Source of the DNA: JBBQAA01 sp038276395 | GTDB taxonomy: Bacteria; Actinomycetota; Thermoleophilia; Solirubrobacterales; Solirubrobacteraceae | Reading direction: 5' to 3' | Length of the DNA stretch: 64,000 bases | Assembly: GCA_038276395.1 (NCBI GenBank) | Contig: JBBQAA010000060.1 | Coordinates: 16,400-80,399 of the forward strand | Shown: in pieces, positions 59,364 through 64,000 of the stretch | Numbering within the stretch: the first letter of the stretch is position 1 | Layout: the number at the start of each line of letters is the position of its first letter | Notes under the pieces: model-generated | Database searches by the model: none | Told to the model about the DNA's origin: nothing | The model's input: only the letters and a program-made list of their open reading frames with translations | Made by a program: the position numbers and the translations under genes

Positions 59364-59786
59364 CTAGTGCTCGCCCTGCTGCTGCGTGTTGGGCCCGCCG
59401 GGCCCGTCGCTCTTGCTCGCGACCTCCGAGCCGGACTCGTTGGTGCTGTCCTTGGCGCCGTCGGTGTTCTCAACGTTGGCGCCGGGCTTGTCGGCGTGCC
59501 CGCCGGGCCCGTCGCTCTTCGCGACCTCCGAGCCGGACTCGTTGGTGCTGTCCCTGGCGCCGTCGGTGTTCTCAACGTTGGCGCCGGGCTTGTCGGCGTG
59601 CCCGCCAGGCCCGTCGCTCTTGCTCGCGACCTCCGAGCTGGACTGCTCCTTGACCTGCGCCGCGCGGGCCTTGGTCGTGCTCGTCGCGGGCTTGCTCTGT
59701 GCGGCGGCGAAGCCGGCCACGCCGAGGGCGGTGATCATCGCCGCCGTGGTGGCCTGCATCGACTTGCGTCCGAATCGCTCGAACAT
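59364..59786 (-). CDS. Secreted repeat protein (DGPGGHADKPG units)
   Basis: 140 residues. After a signal-like segment (MQATTAAMITALGVAGFAAA) come ~34-residue tandem units with DGPGGHADKPGANVENTDGA and STNESGSEVA; the first two are complete and the third is cut short after DGPGG. Highly polar, no cysteine, so it is probably an intrinsically disordered extracellular or wall protein. I associate DGPGGHAD-type motifs with small secreted actinobacterial proteins of unknown role. A good Shine-Dalgarno (AGGAGG) precedes the ATG at 59786. It is divergent from the second two-component system. Confidence 0.75.
   Translation of the reverse strand: MFERFGRKSMQATTAAMITALGVAGFAAAQSKPATSTTKARAAQVKEQSSSEVASKSDGPGGHADKPGANVENTDGARDSTNESGSEVAKSDGPGGHADKPGANVENTDGAKDSTNESGSEVASKSDGPGGPNTQQQGEH
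59401..59637 (-). repeat. Tandem ~105-base coding repeat
   Basis: Two full units start at 59401 and 59506 and a third partial unit at 59608 (periods 105 and 102 bases). The copies differ by only a few bases and by one three-base deletion (CTTGCTCGCG against CTTCGCG). The near identity implies recent duplication, so the copy number probably varies between strains. Confidence 0.85.
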
Positions 59787-59840
59787 TGGTGTCCTCCTGT
59801 CGGTTGGTGAAACTGGACGGGCAGCACCGTGCCGCGGCTC

Positions 59841-59888
59841 CGTGAGGTGGACGTGAGAACGGAGCGCTTCCCTCATCCGGCGCTCATC
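59841..59888. promoter_or_regulatory. Four-part OmpR-type binding array between divergent genes
   Basis: CGTGAG occurs at 59841-59846 and 59852-59857, exactly 11 bases apart (one helical turn). CTCATC, whose complement is GATGAG, occurs at 59872-59877 and 59883-59888, again 11 bases apart. The two direct-repeat pairs face each other, giving an inverted arrangement typical of tandem OmpR/PhoB dimers. The array lies 22 bases upstream of the response regulator ATG and 55 bases from the repeat-protein start, so one bound array could control both. Confidence 0.55.
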
Positions 59889-59909
59889 AAAGCCGTCAGA
59901 CTTCTGCCC

Positions 59910-60629
59910 ATGCGAGTGCTGATCGTCGAGGACGAGATCAAGATGGCGAGCCTCATCCGGCGCGGCCTCCGCGAGGGCGGCATCGCCGCGGACGTGGCGA
60001 TCAAGGGCGAGGACGCCCTGTGGATGGCCGACGCCACGGACTACGACGCGATCGTGCTCGACGTGATGCTCCCCGGCCTCGACGGCTTCGAGGTCTGCCG
60101 GCGCCTGCGCGCGCAGGAAGTCTGGGCGCCGGTCCTCATGCTCACCGCCCGCGACGCGGTCGAGGATCGCGTCGCGGGCCTTGACAACGGCGCCGACGAC
60201 TACCTGGTCAAGCCTTTCTCGCTGGCCGAGCTCGGTGCGCGCCTGCGTGCGCTGGTTCGGCGCGGGACGGTTGAGCGGAGCACGATCCTCGAGGTCGGCG
60301 ACCTCCGGCTCGAAGCCGCCGGCCGCCGCGCCTGGCGAGGGGAGACCGACATCCCGCTCTCGGCCAAGGAGTTCGCGCTGCTCGAGACCTTCATGCAACG
60401 CCCGGGACGCATCCTCGATCGCTATCAGCTGCTCGAGCACGCCTGGGACTTCGAGTACGAGAACCGCTCGAACGTCGTCGACGTCTACGTGCGCTATCTG
60501 CGCGAGAAGATCGACCGCCCGTTCGGAGTGGAGTCGATCGAGACCGTGCGCGGAATGGGCTATCGCCTACGCGCCGATGGCGGGCGCAGCGCCGACCCGG
60601 GGTCCGCCGTCGCCGCATCGCGCGGATGA
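59910..60629 (+). CDS. OmpR-family response regulator (second system)
   Basis: 239 residues. Receiver 1-115 with EDE (7-9), phospho-Asp 51 in IVLDVMLPGLDG and the lysine in DDYLVKPFSL. The C-terminal winged helix has IPLSAKEFALLETFMQRPGR, RSNVVDVYVRYLREKIDRP and VRGMGYRL. It resembles MprA/TcrA-like regulators. The ATG at 59910 is preferred. The histidine kinase gene overlaps its stop by four bases. Its likely operator is the repeat array just upstream. Confidence 0.94.
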   Translation: MRVLIVEDEIKMASLIRRGLREGGIAADVAIKGEDALWMADATDYDAIVLDVMLPGLDGFEVCRRLRAQEVWAPVLMLTARDAVEDRVAGLDNGADDYLVKPFSLAELGARLRALVRRGTVERSTILEVGDLRLEAAGRRAWRGETDIPLSAKEFALLETFMQRPGRILDRYQLLEHAWDFEYENRSNVVDVYVRYLREKIDRPFGVESIETVRGMGYRLRADGGRSADPGSAVAASRG

Positions 60630-62035
60630 TCCCCGCGGCGCTCCTCGCCCGGATCCCGCTGCGCATCCGCCTCACGCTCGCCTACGCCGGGGTGATCGCC
60701 CTCGTGCTCGTGGCCACCGGGTTCTTCGTCGTCCTGCGGCTGCGCGCCGAGCTGACCGCGAGCATCGACCAGGGGCTGCGGCAGCGCGCCGGCGATCTGG
60801 CCGCGCTCGTGCGGCAGGCCGACACCGGCCTGGCCGACTCGGGCCGCAGCCCCCTGACACGCCGCGGCGAGTCGCTGGCCCAGGTCCTCACGCTCGCCGG
60901 ACGGATCGTCGACGCGCCGCCGCCGCTGCGCCGACGGGTGCTGCTCCGCCCCGCCGACATCGCGCGGGCGCGGAGGCAGCCCATCACCGTCGAGCGCACG
61001 GTGCCGGGGGCCGAGGAGGAGCCGGCCCGCCTCCTCGCCGTGCGGGTCCGGGCCCAGGGACGGGCGCTGCTCATCGTTGTCGGCACGCCCACGCACGACC
61101 GCAGCGACGCGCTCGCGAAGCTCGTGACCCTCCTGCTCATCGGCGGCCCGGCCGCCCTCGCGCTCGCCTGCCTGGCCGGCTACGGCGTCGCCGCCGGCGC
61201 GCTGCGCCCCGTCGAGGCGATGCGCGCCCGCGCCGCGCGCATCTCCGCCGACGAGCCGGGGCAGCGCCTGCCCGTTCCCGCCACCTCCGACGAGGTGGCG
61301 CGCCTGGGCGCGACGCTGAACGCCATGCTCGCCCGGCTCGAGGGGGCCTTCGCCCGCGAGCGCCGGCTCCTCTCCGACGCGAGCCACGAGCTCCGCACAC
61401 CCCTGGCCATCCTCAAGGCCGAGCTCGAGCTCGCCGGCGGGGCCGAGCGCACGGAGGCGGACCTCCGCGTCGCGATCGACTCCGCGCGAGAGGAGACCGA
61501 CCGCCTGGCGCAGCTCGCCGAGGACCTCCTCGTCCTCGCGCGCTCCGACCAGGGCGGGCTGCCGCTCCGCATCGAGAACGTCGAGCTCGCCGAGCTGCTC
61601 GCGCACGTGCGGGCGCGCCACGAGCGGAGGACGCCGGCTCCCGTCGTCGTCGAGGCGAACGGGGCGGGGGCGGCCCGCGCCGATCCCGTGCGGCTCGAGC
61701 AGGCGCTCGGGAACCTGCTCGAGAACGCGCTCCGGCACGGTCACGGGCGGGAGGTGAGGATCGAGGCCAGGGCGGCGGCCGACCGGGTCGAGCTGCACGT
61801 GCTCGACTCGGGGGCGGGCTTCCCGGCGGGCTTCGCGGAGCGAGCCTTCGACCGCTTCGCACGCGGAGACCCGAGCCGTGGCCGCGGGGGCGCCGGGCTT
61901 GGCCTGTCGATCGTCGCGACCATCGCCCGCGCGCACTCCGGAGGCGTGGGAGCACGCAACCGCCCCGCCGGGGGCGCCGACGTCTGGATCTGGATTCCCC
62001 GCTCCCTCGCGACTCCCGACGCGCACCGGGCGTAA
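60626..62035 (+). CDS. Sensor histidine kinase (second system)
   Basis: 469 residues. Two membrane helices (about 17-37 and 164-188) around a ~125-residue external sensor, HAMP (LRPVEAMRARAARISADEPG), HisKA with His 254 in LLSDASHELRTPLAIL, and HATPase boxes N (LGNLLENALRHG), G1 (LDSGAGFP) and G2 (GAGLGLSIVATIARAH). Partner of the preceding regulator; ATGA overlap means coupled translation. No target gene besides the divergent repeat protein is apparent. Confidence 0.93.
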   Translation: MIPAALLARIPLRIRLTLAYAGVIALVLVATGFFVVLRLRAELTASIDQGLRQRAGDLAALVRQADTGLADSGRSPLTRRGESLAQVLTLAGRIVDAPPPLRRRVLLRPADIARARRQPITVERTVPGAEEEPARLLAVRVRAQGRALLIVVGTPTHDRSDALAKLVTLLLIGGPAALALACLAGYGVAAGALRPVEAMRARAARISADEPGQRLPVPATSDEVARLGATLNAMLARLEGAFARERRLLSDASHELRTPLAILKAELELAGGAERTEADLRVAIDSAREETDRLAQLAEDLLVLARSDQGGLPLRIENVELAELLAHVRARHERRTPAPVVVEANGAGAARADPVRLEQALGNLLENALRHGHGREVRIEARAAADRVELHVLDSGAGFPAGFAERAFDRFARGDPSRGRGGAGLGLSIVATIARAHSGGVGARNRPAGGADVWIWIPRSLATPDAHRA

Positions 62036-62047
62036 CGTTCGGGCCAC

Positions 62048-62824
62048 GTGGGCGAGGCCGTCTTCATCACCGGCGCCGCCGACTTCATCGGGAGCGCGCT
62101 CGCGGCGCGGCTCCGGGACGAGGGGGCGGAGGTCCGCGGCGTCGACATGGGCGCCGATGCCGCGGCCGGGATCGTCGCCGGCGACGTCACGCGGCCGGAC
62201 GCGTGGGGGGAGCACGTCCGCGGCGCGGGCGTCGTGATCCACACGGCGGCCGTCGTCTCCAACGCGGTCGGACTCGACCGTCAGTGGGAGGTCAACGTCG
62301 GCGGCACCCGGCGCGCCCTCGAGGCCGCCGTGCGCGCCGGCGCCGAGCGGTTCGTCCTGCTCTCCTCGATCCGTGCCTTCTCGGACCTCGGCTTCCCGGA
62401 CGGCGTCGAGGAGAGCCACCCCGTGCGCCCCGACGGCAACCCCTACGTGGACACGAAGATCGCCGCCGAGCAGGTCGCGCTGCAGGCGCACGCCGCGGGG
62501 GAGATCGCCGTCACGATCATCCGCCCGGGCGACGTCTACGGCCCGCGCTCACGCCTTCGGCCACTACGCCCGCATGCTCGGCCGCGGCGGCGTGCCCTGC
62601 GTGCCGACGCCGGTGGCGCTGGCGCTGGCGGGAGCCGTCTCGGGCGCCGAGCGCCTGCGCGGCAACACGACCGAGGTCAACCCCATCGCCGTGCGCTACC
62701 TCACCCGCCGCGGGACCTACTCGATCGCCAAGGCCCGGAGGGTGCTCGGCTACGAGCCGCGGGTGGGCCTCGCGGAGGGGTGGAGCGCACCGAGGCGTGG
62801 CTGCGGGAGGAAGAACTGCTGTGA
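62048..62824 (+). pseudogene. Broken NAD-dependent epimerase/dehydratase gene
   Basis: The first ~168 codons are a good extended SDR: VFITGAADFIGSALAARLRD, LLSSIRAFSDLGFPD, YVDTKIAAEQVALQ and IIRPGDVYGPRS. After YGPRS the coding sense jumps to another frame (HAFGHYARMLGRGGVPCVPT, RVLGYEPRVGLAEG) and about 60-70 residues expected in this family are missing. At 62775-62780 one G has been lost from a G-run, returning the frame to VERTEAWLREEELL before the TGA. An internal deletion plus two frame changes mark it as a pseudogene; the single-base loss alone could be a sequencing error. Confidence 0.7.
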
Positions 62825-62858
62825 GCGCCGGCCGCGATCGAGGCGTAGCTTGGCCTCC

Positions 62859-63254
62859 ATGAGCCAAACGATCTTCCCCGTCATCCGGTACCGCGACGCC
62901 CACGCGGGCATCGACTTCCTCGAGCGCGCCTTCGGCTTTGAGCGCGTCGCCGTCCACGACGCTCCGGACGGCAAGGTCGCCCACGCCGAGCTCGCCTTTC
63001 AGGGGACGAGCCTGATGCTCGGCGAGTGGACCGCGGACAGCAAGCAGGAGCCGGGCAGCGCCCACCTCTACGTCGTCGTCACCGATCCCGACGCCCATCG
63101 CGCGCAGGCCCGCGCGGCCGGCGCCGACGTCTCCGCGCTGACCGAGCAGGACTACGGCTCCCGGGACTACTCGGCCAAGGACCTCGAGGGCAACTCGTGG
63201 TCGTTCGGAACCTACGCGGGCGCTCAGCCGGCGGTGAGCGCGGCGCGGGCGTAG
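62859..63254 (+). CDS. Glyoxalase/bleomycin-resistance-like VOC protein (PhnB-like)
   Basis: 131 residues, one vicinal-oxygen-chelate domain: IFPVIRYRDAHAGIDFLERA, GKVAHAELAFQGTSLMLGEW, HLYVVVTDPDAHRAQARAAG and SRDYSAKDLEGNSWSFGTYA, the last resembling the PhnB-type RDYSxxDPEGxxWSFGTY end. The function is uncertain; relatives bind metal or small ligands. The ATG at 62859 fits the N-terminus. Its 3' end overlaps the convergent carboxypeptidase gene by 31 bases. Confidence 0.85.
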   Translation: MSQTIFPVIRYRDAHAGIDFLERAFGFERVAVHDAPDGKVAHAELAFQGTSLMLGEWTADSKQEPGSAHLYVVVTDPDAHRAQARAAGADVSALTEQDYGSRDYSAKDLEGNSWSFGTYAGAQPAVSAARA

Positions 63255-63991
63255 CGGCGCTCGTCGGCGGCGACCACGCGGGCGCGCAGCTCGACGACGA
63301 AGGCGGAGCTGCGAGGGAAGAGGTGGTCCTCCCACTCGACGGCGCTGCCCGGGTAGCGCGGGAGCCGCGCGAGCGGCAGGCCGCTCAGGCGGGCGAAGCG
63401 CCGTTCCGGCCCCGGGTTGCCCCCCGAGCGGTCGGTCACGGCGAGCGCCTGGTGGAAGTAGATCGCCAGCCGCGGGCGTAGACGGCGCACGAGCCGCGCG
63501 GCGATCCGGGACTCGGGCTCGGACAGCGGGCGCCGGCCGGCGTAGTGCAGGCCGCCGAGCGGGTCCAGCGGCCGCCAGCGGTAGGGGAAGTTCCGGTTCA
63601 GATCGACCCCGCGGGCGTTCTGGCGGGTCCCCGCCACGACGCCGTCCGGGTTCAGGTCGGGGACGATCCACAGCTCGCCCCGGGCCGGCCGGGACCCGGT
63701 GGCGAGCCGGCTCGCGATCCTGATCCCCGCCGGCTCGCTGCCGTGGATGCAGCCGACGACGAGGACCGGCCGCCCCGGCGCGCGGCCGCGGAGCACGAGC
63801 GCGCGGATCGGCCGGCCGCGCACCGAGCGCCCGAGGAGCACGGTCCGCCGGGCGGGGAGCGGGGACTGCGCGCGAGCGGGGACAGCCGGGCGCCGCGTCG
63901 TGTCGTCGTCGAGATCGGCGAGCGCGAGCGCGGGGAGGGCGGCGCCGGCGAGGGCGGCGAGCGCGAGGGCTCCGGGTCGCGGACGAGGCAT
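63224..63991 (-). CDS. Secreted M14-family zinc carboxypeptidase (murein peptide amidase-like)
   Basis: 255 residues. Signal peptide (GALALAALAGAALPALALAD), zinc site VVGCIHGSEPAGIRIA (His and Glu), RGVDLNRNFPYRW with the substrate-binding Asn-Arg, a further metal histidine in YFHQALAV, and a catalytic Glu in FVVELRA at the end. M14 proteins of this size remove C-terminal residues from peptides; the secreted location and MpaA-like length suggest cell-wall peptides. It ends at 63224, convergent with the VOC gene. Confidence 0.85.
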   Translation of the reverse strand: MPRPRPGALALAALAGAALPALALADLDDDTTRRPAVPARAQSPLPARRTVLLGRSVRGRPIRALVLRGRAPGRPVLVVGCIHGSEPAGIRIASRLATGSRPARGELWIVPDLNPDGVVAGTRQNARGVDLNRNFPYRWRPLDPLGGLHYAGRRPLSEPESRIAARLVRRLRPRLAIYFHQALAVTDRSGGNPGPERRFARLSGLPLARLPRYPGSAVEWEDHLFPRSSAFVVELRARVVAADERRYARAALTAG

Positions 63992-64000
63992 CCGCCGCCC

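Noticed and set aside
59401..59637. CRISPR-like repeats
   Set aside because: The repeats are contiguous, in frame, and encode an exported protein; there are no unique spacers and no cas genes.
62859..63254. Methylmalonyl-CoA epimerase to complete the propionate pathway
   Set aside because: The VOC protein ends with the PhnB-type SFGTY pattern and is far from the mutase and carboxylase genes; epimerase motifs are not evident.

Overview
The window is very GC-rich and densely packed, with GTG and TTG starts, codons ending in G or C, and many 4-10 base stop/start overlaps. Several features point to a high-GC actinobacterium, most likely class Thermoleophilia (Solirubrobacterales or Gaiellales relatives). 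These are an acyl-CoA carboxylase with a small epsilon subunit, an FprA-type ferredoxin reductase, a glucosyl-3-phosphoglycerate synthase domain, and secreted proteins of types I associate with that class. The placement is inference; a 16S or protein-tree search would settle it. I saw no rRNA, tRNA, insertion sequence, phage gene or CRISPR array. This looks like chromosomal backbone with a few decayed genes.

Layout. 0-9.7 kb: start of a gpsA-like gene, GAF-GGDEF diguanylate cyclase, glycerate kinase, ATP-dependent DNA ligase, EamA exporter divergent from a LysR regulator, DUF192 protein, a decayed secreted-protein gene, DtxR-type regulator, PLP aminotransferase and a VapBC-type toxin-antitoxin pair. 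9.7-14.8 kb: sucCD, a methyltransferase, a HAD hydrolase, a metallo-beta-lactamase-fold protein and a secreted protein. 14.8-27.6 kb: propionyl/acetyl-CoA carboxylase subunits and methylmalonyl-CoA mutase interleaved with assimilatory sulfur genes (cysH, cysC, sulfite/nitrite reductase, rhodanese). Carboxylase, mutase and the nearby sucCD could together take propionyl-CoA to succinate. cysH and the reductase gene share a palindrome at their promoters.

27.7-31.5 kb: a fused MoaD-MoaE molybdopterin synthase followed by selA and selB, a pairing that fits a molybdenum- and selenium-dependent enzyme such as formate dehydrogenase encoded elsewhere. 31.5-37.2 kb: UDP-glucuronate decarboxylase-like SDR, polyprenyl-phosphate sugar transferase and CpsB-type phosphatase (surface polysaccharide), then a large secreted hydrolase. 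37.2-40 kb: class III cyclase, ring-cleaving-type VOC dioxygenase and a second metallo-beta-lactamase-fold protein.

40-45.1 kb: a tightly coupled five-gene operon encoding a NodB-type deacetylase, an acyl-CoA dehydrogenase-like protein, a NodS-like methyltransferase, an FAD reductase, and a fusion of a family 2 glycosyltransferase with glucosyl-3-phosphoglycerate synthase. This is my best candidate for an undescribed pathway, probably making a modified glycoconjugate. 45.2-48.7 kb: Baeyer-Villiger-type monooxygenase, FprA reductase and PlsC acyltransferase. 48.8-52.4 kb: ArsR-type regulator with an SRPBCC-SnoaL protein, an MFS remnant, catalase and a small conserved-looking protein.

52.4-62 kb: a Bce/Mac-like export module (lipoprotein, two ATPases, FtsX-type permease) in one transcription unit with its own two-component system. 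It is preceded by a repeat-bearing secreted protein and faces a second, divergent two-component system across a region with an OmpR-type repeat array. 62-64 kb: a broken epimerase gene, a VOC protein and a secreted M14 carboxypeptidase.
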